Shown here one piece after another: positions 1-6,336 of a DNA stretch of 7,047 nt. The stretch is taken from NCBI GenBank assembly GCA_001577185.1, contig LSCM01000060.1:1-7047 (forward strand). Direction: 5' to 3'. Position 1 is the first letter of the stretch. Each line of letters starts with the position of its first letter. The notes below the pieces were generated by a model that had not been told where the DNA came from, ran no database searches, and saw nothing but the letters and a program-made list of their open reading frames with translations. This DNA comes from Cloacimonetes bacterium TCS62. GTDB taxonomy: Bacteria; Cloacimonadota; Cloacimonadia; Cloacimonadales; TCS61. The position numbers were made by a program, and so were the translations under genes.

Positions 1-1359
1 GCAATTTATACAAACTTTTTAATCTTTATCGCTTTTGCAAGTTTGATATATTTACTTGGCATACAACAAGCTTTGTTTTCATATTTTCATGAAGAATCTA
101 CAAATGAATATAAACATAATTTAATATCTTCCATCTTTGTTGTTGTAATAATTTTAGGTATAGTCCTATCAATATTAATTTTGTTTAATAGAGATTTGAT
201 TTCTCAGCTCATAGTAAGGGATAAAGCATACGGCTATCTAATTCCATTTATCGTGATTATAATATTTTCTGGAAGCATTTATGGGATTACATTAAGTATT
301 TTGAATATGATGGAACGCTCGGTTAATTATGCAATTTTAGGGGGAGTGAAAAACTCGGTATTGCTCATACTGTTTCTGTATGGTTCAATTACAAGTCAAT
401 TCAATGTGTACACAGTCTTTCTTTTTATGACGATATCATCAATAATCTCCGGATTTATAGCATTGATAAACATTGGAAAAATTCTTAGAAATTTTGATGA
501 TGGCAGTTTTCGACCCAAAATATTTTCATTCGAGCTCATAAAGCCTGTCATCAGATTTGGAATCATTATGATTCCAGGTACATTTGCCATGCTAATCTTG
601 CGAGTAATAGATAGATATATGCTTACATACTTATCTGTAGGCGGTTTACATGATGTAGGAATTTATACCATAGGTTACAGAATTGGAATGATCTTGCAAT
701 TTTTAGCTTCGATCGTTAGTTTAGTTTTCTTCCCTTATGCTATGAGAATAGCCGATAAACCAGGAGCAAAGATTGTTTACAGGAAGATATATAATTATTT
801 TGTCTGGTTAGGAAGTGGATTGGGAATATTATTGATAATATTTTCCAATGAAATATTTGCTCTTTTGATAGATTCAAAGTACAATGCCGCGATCAATATC
901 GTTTTTGTTGGAGTGATCTCAGTGTTTTTATTGGGTGTATTCAACATTCTTAATATTGGTTTCTATGTAAAAAAAAGTGCAAAAAATATATCAATTACAG
1001 TTACACTCGGGGCAATTTTGAATCTAGTCTTAAATTATTTTCTCATCCCGCGTTATGGAATATTTGGAGCTGGGATAGCCTCGATAGTTGCTTATTTATT
1101 TATTGTTATTTATAATTTTATCAATGTCGAAATAAAAACTAAAATCGGGTTCAATTGGAAATTTATTGCTACTTCGATTATACTCCTATTAATAACTTCC
1201 TTGCTTAATATTTTTATTCCTAGGTGTTTAACAGCAACTTTCTTAAAGCTAATAATTCTTTCTGTTGTCTTAATGATCTTATTTATGACTTTAAAAAGAA
1301 ATGGTAAACTCAATGAGTTATTTCAGATATCTAAAACAGGAATGGGAGATGAGGTATAA
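1..1359 (+). CDS. Polysaccharide flippase (Wzx/MATE-like, oligosaccharide exporter), 5'-truncated
   Basis: This is an integral membrane protein of the polysaccharide-biosynthesis flippase type (MOP superfamily, Polysacc_synt with a C-terminal Polysacc_synt_C region). Such proteins flip undecaprenyl-linked oligosaccharides, or related lipid-linked glycans, across the inner membrane. The frame is open from base 1, with no stop before a possible TTG at 43, so the true start lies outside the window. 452 codons are visible against a usual family length of about 480-500, so perhaps one membrane helix is missing. The visible part is a run of hydrophobic segments separated by short basic loops. The stretch PGTFAMLILRVIDRYMLTYL and the following GIYTIGYRIG resemble the family's central region, where a helix precedes a D-R-Y/F loop. 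The C-terminus is hydrophobic and ends in a short polar tail (KTGMGDEV). Its last 11 bases overlap the downstream aroB-like gene, implying cotranscription. The transported glycan cannot be told from the sequence. Confidence 0.88.
   Translation, partial: AIYTNFLIFIAFASLIYLLGIQQALFSYFHEESTNEYKHNLISSIFVVVIILGIVLSILILFNRDLISQLIVRDKAYGYLIPFIVIIIFSGSIYGITLSILNMMERSVNYAILGGVKNSVLLILFLYGSITSQFNVYTVFLFMTISSIISGFIALINIGKILRNFDDGSFRPKIFSFELIKPVIRFGIIMIPGTFAMLILRVIDRYMLTYLSVGGLHDVGIYTIGYRIGMILQFLASIVSLVFFPYAMRIADKPGAKIVYRKIYNYFVWLGSGLGILLIIFSNEIFALLIDSKYNAAINIVFVGVISVFLLGVFNILNIGFYVKKSAKNISITVTLGAILNLVLNYFLIPRYGIFGAGIASIVAYLFIVIYNFINVEIKTKIGFNWKFIATSIILLLITSLLNIFIPRCLTATFLKLIILSVVLMILFMTLKRNGKLNELFQISKTGMGDEV
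1338..1341 (+). promoter_or_regulatory. Ribosome binding site deciding the aroB start
   Basis: AGGA lies 7 bases before the ATG at 1349, inside the end of the flippase gene. An upstream in-frame ATG at 1301 has only a poor AAAGAA-like sequence before it and would add 16 residues not expected at the start of the AroB fold. The site therefore favours 1349. Confidence 0.6.
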
Positions 1360-2362
1360 ATTACAAAATACGACAACTGAGATATTAATATCTGAGAAGT
1401 TACCAACTCTTGCAAATAAGAAGATGGTGCTGATCGTTGATGAACATATTGAGGAGCTTTACAAAGATGTAATAAATGGAATTACCGAAGATTCTCCTCA
1501 GTATATTTTTACAGCAAAAGAGAAATTCAAGACTATTGATGAAATAATCAAAATATATTCATTTTTCATTAAGAACAATGTAAATAGAGAAACCGTGGTA
1601 GTTGGCATTGGTGGCGGTATTACTACTGATATAGCTTCTTTTGCTGCTTCTACTTTCAAACGTGGCTGTAAGTTACAACTTATTCCAACAACTTTTTTAG
1701 GGATGATCGATGCATCGATCGGAGGGAAAACTGCCATAAATTTTGAGGGTGTTAAAAATGCGATAGGCACTTTTTATCCTGCTGAAAAAGTATTTGTTTA
1801 TCCACCATTTTTAAAAACTTTGGCAGAAGATGATCTTAGAAGTGGATGGACCGAATGTTTGAAAGCTTCATTAATAAAAGATAATGGACTCTATGAGTTG
1901 TTGTTAGAAAGTAAAAAAATTATCACCAAAGAGATAATACAGAAGGCGATAGCTATAAAAATAGGATTATGTAAGAAAGATCTTTATGACTCTGGTGAAC
2001 GGAGGAAATTAAATCTGGGACATACATTCGCACATGTTTTAGAATCAGTATCAAATTATCAGGTCAATCATGGTGATGCAGTTGCAATAGGTATCCGAAA
2101 AGCTGCTGAATGTAGTCGCTCTAAACGAATGCTCAATGAAATAGATTTCTTAAAAATAATAAAATTATTAGATCGATATGATCTACCGAAAAATATTCCG
2201 GATGAGTTAAAAAAGAGAGTAAACGAAATTGGAAATGAGGTGATAATACAAGATAAGAAAGCGGGAGAAAAGGTTAGAATTGTGCTATTTAACGGATTTC
2301 AAGATATTGTTTTGCATAAGGTCGATGCTACAAATGAAATTATTGATCTCTTGGTATCCTAA
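1349..2362 (+). CDS. aroB: 3-dehydroquinate synthase family protein (AroB-like)
   Basis: AroB converts DAHP to 3-dehydroquinate, the second step of the shikimate pathway, in the cytoplasm, using NAD+ and a divalent metal. With the start at 1349 the protein has 337 residues, slightly shorter than the usual 340-370. The nucleotide-binding GGGITTD is at about 88-94. IDASIGGKTAIN follows at about 120-131, with D121 and K127, then the KN pair at 136-137. SGWTECLK supplies metal ligand E169 and K172. RRKLNLGHTFAH supplies R218, N222, H225 and H229, and NHGDAVAIG supplies H241. A C-terminal DKK lies near 302-304. Glu169, His225 and His241 match the family's three zinc ligands, so the enzyme looks intact. 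The usual GGGxxGDxxGF is changed to GGGITTDIASF. Because it sits directly behind a flippase, a sugar-phosphate cyclase of the same superfamily (for example a cyclitol-forming enzyme) is a possible alternative, but the substrate residues favour dehydroquinate synthase. The 11-base overlap with the flippase suggests translational coupling. Confidence 0.87.
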   Translation: MRYKLQNTTTEILISEKLPTLANKKMVLIVDEHIEELYKDVINGITEDSPQYIFTAKEKFKTIDEIIKIYSFFIKNNVNRETVVVGIGGGITTDIASFAASTFKRGCKLQLIPTTFLGMIDASIGGKTAINFEGVKNAIGTFYPAEKVFVYPPFLKTLAEDDLRSGWTECLKASLIKDNGLYELLLESKKIITKEIIQKAIAIKIGLCKKDLYDSGERRKLNLGHTFAHVLESVSNYQVNHGDAVAIGIRKAAECSRSKRMLNEIDFLKIIKLLDRYDLPKNIPDELKKRVNEIGNEVIIQDKKAGEKVRIVLFNGFQDIVLHKVDATNEIIDLLVS

Positions 2363-2811
2363 TAGATCAACTCCACTATTTTTTCTAACCACTTAGCGTC
2401 TATATCATCAAATATGTCCAATTCTTTACTATCTACATCTAAGACTGCCATTACATTTTTACCTTTGAATACAGGAACTACGATTTCCGATCGGGAACGA
2501 CTGTCACAGGCGATGTGTCCGGGGAATTTATGAACATCCGGTACGATAACAGTTTCTTGTGTATTTTTAGCCTTCCAGCAAACTCCTTTGCTTTCCAAGA
2601 CCAAACATGCTAAACTACCTTGATAACAACCAATAGTTAGTTTTGCATCATTAAGATGATAGAAACCTGTCCAAAAATAATAATCGAATTTATGATGTAA
2701 AATTGCAATGATCGTACTCATTTTAGAAATTGGATCAGAAGTTTGTAATATCAAATCTTGGATTTGTTGATAAACTCTTAAATAACGAGCTGCTTTTTTC
2801 TTTCTATCCAT
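2359..2811 (-). CDS. msrC: Free methionine-(R)-sulfoxide reductase (fRMsr, GAF domain)
   Basis: This cytoplasmic enzyme reduces free (not protein-bound) L-methionine-(R)-sulfoxide, normally recycled by thioredoxin, and so protects against oxidative damage to methionine. The 150 residues are almost entirely one GAF domain, close to the family's usual 150-165. The family signature is clear: FWTGFY at about 46-51, GCYQGSLAC at 61-69, KGVC at 75-78, PDVHKFPGHIACDSRSRSE at 91-109 and VLDVDS at 123-128. All three redox cysteines are present: C69, C78 and C102, corresponding to C84, C94 and C118 of E. coli YebR. The C78-C102 spacing of 24 is identical. An unusual Trp follows C78, where Gly or Ser is common. 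The gene lies 8 bases after the Mre11-like gene, with GAGG 5 bases before its ATG overlapping that gene's stop, so it is probably the last gene of the leftward operon. Its stop overlaps that of the converging aroB gene by 4 bases. Confidence 0.92.
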   Translation of the reverse strand: MDRKKKAARYLRVYQQIQDLILQTSDPISKMSTIIAILHHKFDYYFWTGFYHLNDAKLTIGCYQGSLACLVLESKGVCWKAKNTQETVIVPDVHKFPGHIACDSRSRSEIVVPVFKGKNVMAVLDVDSKELDIFDDIDAKWLEKIVELIY

Positions 2812-2819
2812 AAAATCCT

Positions 2820-3827
2820 CTACTTTCTTTTCCGATAAATAGGTGCTAATGTTAGGGTCATTGTATCGGGTGTGATCTTGCGCAAAAACTTTGCTGTAAG
2901 CAATTTTCGTGTTTGAGACACATTACATCTCATTCGGATTACAGCATCTTCATCAAATTTTGAAAGTTCAATTTCTAACCAGTTACGAATAGTATCCTTA
3001 TCTTCTGTTAACAGTGTTACATCTAACTTTGCCATTTGCCTTGTAGGTAGTTTTATGAATTCTATTTTAGATAAATTCCATTCCTCCTCAGCATTTTTAT
3101 CAAATTCTAAGATGTAAAATCCTTTTTCTTCATTAATTTCTGCAACTGATGTTCTCTCTATTGAGCCTGGATAAATAATTGGTACTTCGTCATTTTTCAT
3201 TCTCATCGGAATTATTTGAGCTCGATGAATATGACCTGATAGGATCGCATCGTAACCTTGGGGTAGTAATTTTTGGGGAATAACGTCTTTACCATAGCGA
3301 AATGTGAAATTTTCAACTTTTGATTCTTCAATTGATTGATGTAATAAAAGCATTTTGATATCTGAAAATGGATTCCCTTCCACAGCTTGATTTAACAAGT
3401 TTTCAAAATTATCACGGATGTTCTCTCTAACATTTGGAAATCCGCTAATAGCAATAGATGTATGGTTGTTCTTAAAAAAATATGTTTTAGGCTCATCTAA
3501 AATGTAAATATTCTTATGACTCGTTAGGAACGAACTTGGTAATATAGATCTTTCATGATTTCCTGGTACTATGATAGTAGGAATATTGTTCTCTGCAAAT
3601 TTATACAACATTGTATAAGCTTTATCGACAATAGGGGAGGGCACTTTACTACGGAAGAAGAAATCTCCACCATGGAGCACGTAATCTACATTATTGTTCA
3701 CAGCATAATCTAAGACATGCTGAAAATTGTTGAAAAAATCATTTCCACGTCTTCTTCTACTTACTTTTGGATTTATAGGATAATCAAAACCAAGATGAGT
3801 ATCTGCAAGAAAGAGGAATTTGATCAT
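2820..3827 (-). CDS. SbcD/Mre11-like metallophosphoesterase (DNA repair exonuclease family)
   Basis: This is a calcineurin-like metallophosphoesterase of the SbcD/Mre11 group, 335 residues. Family members are manganese-dependent nucleases that, with an SbcC/Rad50 ATPase, open hairpins and process double-strand DNA ends. The two-metal site is complete in the expected order: DTHLG (D9, H11), GGDFFF (D55), PGNHER (N90, H91), LLHQS (H163) and GHIHRAQ (H199, H201). YPGSIERTSVAE near 219-230 followed by KGFYILEF is the usual end of the nuclease core. The remaining ~95 residues form a short capping-type region, and the basic C-terminus (YRKRK) could touch DNA. E. coli SbcD is about 400 residues, so this is a compact version. 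No SbcC/Rad50 gene is adjacent, so a role as an independent phosphoesterase is possible. The start is one base after the preceding gene's stop and has no clear Shine-Dalgarno sequence, suggesting translation by coupling to the PAP2-like gene. Confidence 0.85.
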   Translation of the reverse strand: MIKFLFLADTHLGFDYPINPKVSRRRRGNDFFNNFQHVLDYAVNNNVDYVLHGGDFFFRSKVPSPIVDKAYTMLYKFAENNIPTIIVPGNHERSILPSSFLTSHKNIYILDEPKTYFFKNNHTSIAISGFPNVRENIRDNFENLLNQAVEGNPFSDIKMLLLHQSIEESKVENFTFRYGKDVIPQKLLPQGYDAILSGHIHRAQIIPMRMKNDEVPIIYPGSIERTSVAEINEEKGFYILEFDKNAEEEWNLSKIEFIKLPTRQMAKLDVTLLTEDKDTIRNWLEIELSKFDEDAVIRMRCNVSQTRKLLTAKFLRKITPDTMTLTLAPIYRKRK

Positions 3828-3828
3828 A

Positions 3829-4275
3829 TTAGCACATTAAAAATGCAATAATGACACCAAGAATTGCACCGGCAAAAACTTCTAATGGTGTATGTCCAAC
3901 AAGCTCCCGTAAATTTTGTTCAATTATCACATGTCCTTCTTTTTTCTTAATGTTGTTAACAATTTTATTTAGAACCTCTGCTTGTTTCCCCGCAGCTCTT
4001 CTAACACCAGCCGCATCATACATTACAACAACGGTAAAAACAAGTGCAAAAGCAAACATCGATGAATTAATACCTTCCAATATTGCTATAGAAGTAGCTA
4101 GAGCTGTAACAGAAGAAGTATGTGAACTTGGCATGTTACCAGGATTCAAAAAATATCTGAAATTCAAAGTCTTTTCAGTAAAGAAACTGATCACCACTTT
4201 TAAAGCTTGAGCAACAAATAGCGCTACGAATACAACATCTAAAATCTTATTTCCAAGTATAATACCTTCACCCAT
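3829..4275 (-). CDS. Divergent PAP2 family membrane protein (YuiD/DUF212)
   Basis: This 148-residue integral membrane protein belongs to the divergent PAP2 (acid phosphatase/vanadium haloperoxidase-related) family, also called DUF212 or YuiD-like, found in many bacteria and in plant chloroplasts. The family signature is complete: GNMPSSHTSSVTAL at about 46-59 (the PSSH of PAP2 motif 2), YDAAGVRRAAGKQAEVLN at 86-103, and ELVGHTPLEVFAGAILG at 124-140. Length is typical (140-160). Hydrophobic segments lie at roughly 11-31, 56-84 and 131-147. The family is presumed to hydrolyse a lipid-linked or other phosphate, by analogy with PAP2 enzymes, but the true substrate is not established. The ATG is preceded by GTGGAG at 5 bases, a good ribosome site. 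It is separated by 56 bases from the PP2C gene upstream, the largest gap in this gene run, and by one base from the Mre11-like gene downstream. Confidence 0.92.
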   Translation of the reverse strand: MGEGIILGNKILDVVFVALFVAQALKVVISFFTEKTLNFRYFLNPGNMPSSHTSSVTALATSIAILEGINSSMFAFALVFTVVVMYDAAGVRRAAGKQAEVLNKIVNNIKKKEGHVIIEQNLRELVGHTPLEVFAGAILGVIIAFLMC

Positions 4276-4280
4276 AATTT

Positions 4281-4284
4281 CTCC
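4281..4284 (-). promoter_or_regulatory. Ribosome binding site of the divergent PAP2 gene
   Basis: On the minus strand GGAG lies 5 bases before the ATG at 4275. It is a strong site in the intergenic gap and allows translation independent of the upstream PP2C gene. Confidence 0.55.
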
Positions 4285-4290
4285 ACTGCT

Positions 4291-4319
4291 GAAAAACTTG
4301 AAGTATTAAAAAATGTCAA
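4291..4319 (-). promoter_or_regulatory. Possible internal promoter before the divergent PAP2 gene
   Basis: The 56-base gap between the PP2C gene and the PAP2-like gene carries, on the minus strand, a perfect -35 hexamer TTGACA (4319 down to 4314). At a 17-base spacer the -10 position reads TTTTTC, which is a poor match to TATAAT, so the promoter would be weak or need an activator. The gap is otherwise AT-rich, with no hairpin-plus-T-run terminator visible. The -35 match could be chance. Confidence 0.25.
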
Positions 4320-4331
4320 CTTCTATATATA

Positions 4332-5060
4332 TTAATTTGAAACTAAAATTATCGAAATATCATCATAAGACTTATTTTGTATTGCTTTCTTATATAGTTT
4401 ATCAATTTTTTCTTCCAATCCTACATTACAACATAATATATTTTTGATCTCAATATCTTTTACAAAATCTGTAAGACCATCTGTGCATAACAAAAATGTA
4501 AATTCTTTCGGTAAAGTGATAATATTGCTGTTAATTTTGGGTTCACTTGAAAAGCCTAGTGCTTGATTAATTAAGTTTTTTCTGGGATCGTTTATTATGT
4601 CTTCTTTAGAAATTAAACCTTGCTTGAATTCTTGCCAAACCGGTGAGTGATCATCAGTGATCTGTTTCAGTTCCTTGCTGGAAAATAGATAAATTCTACT
4701 ATCTCCGCAATTATAGCTATAAGCTTTATCATTTTTTAATAACAAGGTAACGATCGTAGAGGACATATTAGGTTTATTTAATTCTTTGGCTTTTTTTTGA
4801 ATTAACTTATTTATCTCTGAAATTTCTTTTTTGAGCCAAGCATCAACATCTTGTATTTTGAGATATTTATAATAGTCATCATGAATTTTTGTGCAACAAA
4901 GTTTACTTGCAATTTCACCACCTGGGTAACCACCTACGCCATCACAGACACAGAATAAGTATCCCTTCGCTTGTGTATTATCTTCTTCTAGCGGTAATGA
5001 TCTATAATCATCATTTTTGGAGTGAGAAGCTCCTTGTTTTGTAAATTCAGCATAATGCAT
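4332..5060 (-). CDS. PP2C-family protein serine/threonine phosphatase (Stp-like)
   Basis: This is a soluble, metal-dependent protein phosphatase of the PPM/PP2C family. Such enzymes remove phosphate from Ser/Thr residues placed by Hanks-type kinases. The 242 residues match the compact bacterial form (Stp/PrpC, about 240-250). Motifs run in order: GASHSKNDD at about 10-18 with D18 as a metal ligand, CDGVGGYPGGE at 39-49 with D40 and G41, MSSTIVTLLL at 99-108, NCGDSRIYLF at 117-126, TDDHS at 135-139, LLCTDGLTDF at 190-199 with D194, and DDISIILV at 233-240 with D233. The last motif has Asp234 where Asn is usual. All core metal ligands are present, so it should be active. It carries no membrane helix or sensor domain. 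The start codon is 3 bases after the stop of the small zinc-ribbon gene, so the two are probably translated together. No Ser/Thr kinase gene is in the window. Confidence 0.93.
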   Translation of the reverse strand: MHYAEFTKQGASHSKNDDYRSLPLEEDNTQAKGYLFCVCDGVGGYPGGEIASKLCCTKIHDDYYKYLKIQDVDAWLKKEISEINKLIQKKAKELNKPNMSSTIVTLLLKNDKAYSYNCGDSRIYLFSSKELKQITDDHSPVWQEFKQGLISKEDIINDPRKNLINQALGFSSEPKINSNIITLPKEFTFLLCTDGLTDFVKDIEIKNILCCNVGLEEKIDKLYKKAIQNKSYDDISIILVSN

Positions 5061-5063
5061 CTA

Positions 5064-5237
5064 TCACCCAGATTGTAGAAATCCCACCAAGATCATCGCT
5101 ATAATTAATCCTAGGAATAACAAAGTAATGATCAGGCCAGTAAGCGGCATTTCAAGCAAAGTGCTACAGTGTCTGCATCTTTTTGCCTTCGAACTGACCA
5201 TTTTACCGCAATTTCTACATTTGATACTTTTTTTCAT
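5064..5237 (-). CDS. Small zinc-ribbon membrane protein (57 residues)
   Basis: This short open frame fills almost the whole gap between the racemase and PP2C genes. It reads MKKSIKCRNCGKMV, then a basic linker, then CRHC, and is followed by a hydrophobic helix at about 32-54 and a three-residue tail (QSG). Cysteines at 7, 10, 21 and 24 form a CxxC-x10-CxxC zinc ribbon of the small rubredoxin-like type. The N-terminal half is strongly basic, so by the positive-inside rule the ribbon should face the cytoplasm with one membrane anchor. It starts 4 bases after the racemase stop and ends 3 bases before the PP2C start, with TGA-TAG just before the next ATG. Placement, domain logic and spacing all support a real gene, though the ribosome site (AAGTGA) is weak. 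Its function is unknown; it could recruit a partner, such as the phosphatase, to the membrane. Confidence 0.78.
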   Translation of the reverse strand: MKKSIKCRNCGKMVSSKAKRCRHCSTLLEMPLTGLIITLLFLGLIIAMILVGFLQSG

Positions 5238-5241
5238 AAAT

Positions 5242-6336
5242 TCACTTAACTATCGTTTTGATGAATTTAGAGTTTAATAAACGAGCAACAGCCATGTAGG
5301 TAGGTTCGAAGCGAATAGTTTTACCCACAGCATACTTTACTCGTTTGGATTTAGAAAGATTCTCTCCTACATCATACACTGTCATATCGGAAGTAGTTCC
5401 AGCAAATTTAACTTCTTCATCTTTTGGAATAATTTGCTCTACATCAACATCTAAAATGCCAAAGTCCATAATAGCTCGGTAATGTTTGTTTTTAAGATTT
5501 TCCCTTGCATCTGCTATATGTCCAACATTAGATTCAGATATTTTTCCATCTGGAGAAGCTTCTTTCTCAGCCATCTCGATAATATTAGCATCATATTCAA
5601 ACGCTTTTGTAGAAAGATCTCTGAATTTTTTATTATTGAAAGGTGACTTACCAAGAAATGTAGCTTCACCAACTCTAAAGTGATTTACCGATTTTGGGAT
5701 TTTATGTTTACCGATCAAGGGGAGAGTTATTGAACTACCTCCAGAAATCAAGATGAGTTTACGATCAAATTTAGCTTCTATAAGTTGTTTATAAAGACAA
5801 AGTTGAATTAGTTTATCATAAGTAGGTTCTACACCATACATACAACCTAAGTTAGTTCCTATGCCCTCGATCACAATGTTATCTAAATCAAATGCTTTCT
5901 GATAAAATTCCAAAACATCTTCACGTATAACTCCTTCACGTAATTCTCCCATCTCGATCATTATAATGATGCGATGCTTTTTATTTTGTTTTTTTGCTTC
6001 CTTATCCAAAGCAATGATAGTATCTAATGAACTGTTTAAAGAAATATCAGCATACTTAACAACTGATTTAGCAAATTGGATCGCGGGTGGTTTAATATAC
6101 ATTGTAACTATAGAAGATTTGATCTCTTTTATGATCTTCAAACTTGAAAGTCTGGAATCTCCAACAGAATGTACTCTTTTGATCTCAGGATTATTCAATA
6201 TCTTCCTCAGTATTTTCTTGTGACCAGAAACTACCTTAGAAATAAGCGTCCATTCTATATCGTTCTTTTCAAAGTAATCATTCAGTTTCCTAATATTTTT
6301 ATTGATCTTTTTCGTATTAACAATTATTTCTGCCAT
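5242..6336 (-). CDS. Alanine/ornithine racemase family PLP-dependent enzyme
   Basis: This is a fold-type III PLP enzyme of the alanine racemase N-terminal domain superfamily, closest by motif to the ornithine racemase (Orr) group known from amino-acid-fermenting clostridia, which interconverts L- and D-ornithine. Its 364 residues match that group (about 350-360). SKVVSGH at about 33-39 supplies the likely PLP lysine K34. Other group motifs follow: GDSRL at 59-63, YADISLNSSLDT at 95-106, MGELREGV at 129-136, GIGTNLGC at 158-165, ISGGSS at 197-202 (the phosphate-binding turn) and FRVGEATFLG at 220-229. The C-terminal part reads GTTSDMTVYDV at 313-323, where the group commonly has SSDH followed by a hydrophobic stretch; here Met replaces His. 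The substrate may be ornithine, lysine, alanine or another amino acid and cannot be fixed by reading. The ATG follows the GNAT stop with no gap and has AGGA at 7 bases. No other ornithine-fermentation genes are present in the window. Confidence 0.85.
   Translation of the reverse strand: MAEIIVNTKKINKNIRKLNDYFEKNDIEWTLISKVVSGHKKILRKILNNPEIKRVHSVGDSRLSSLKIIKEIKSSIVTMYIKPPAIQFAKSVVKYADISLNSSLDTIIALDKEAKKQNKKHRIIIMIEMGELREGVIREDVLEFYQKAFDLDNIVIEGIGTNLGCMYGVEPTYDKLIQLCLYKQLIEAKFDRKLILISGGSSITLPLIGKHKIPKSVNHFRVGEATFLGKSPFNNKKFRDLSTKAFEYDANIIEMAEKEASPDGKISESNVGHIADARENLKNKHYRAIMDFGILDVDVEQIIPKDEEVKFAGTTSDMTVYDVGENLSKSKRVKYAVGKTIRFEPTYMAVARLLNSKFIKTIVK

Noticed and set aside
1301..1348. An earlier ATG for the aroB-like gene at 1301
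   Set aside because: It would add 16 residues lying within the flippase gene and has a weaker ribosome site than the ATG at 1349, which fits the family's N-terminus.
1498..1770. A 90-codon minus-strand frame inside the aroB-like gene
   Set aside because: It lies entirely across the catalytic core of a well-supported gene and has no motif or ribosome site supporting it.
2169..2185. Inverted repeat TAGATC-GATAT-GATCTA near the end of the aroB-like gene, considered as a terminator
   Set aside because: It lies within coding sequence about 180 bases before the stop, is AT-rich, and has no T-run after it.
3851..4210. A 119-codon open frame on the plus strand opposite the divergent PAP2 gene
   Set aside because: It mirrors a gene with complete family motifs, has no recognisable domain of its own, and is explained by the codon pattern of the opposite strand.
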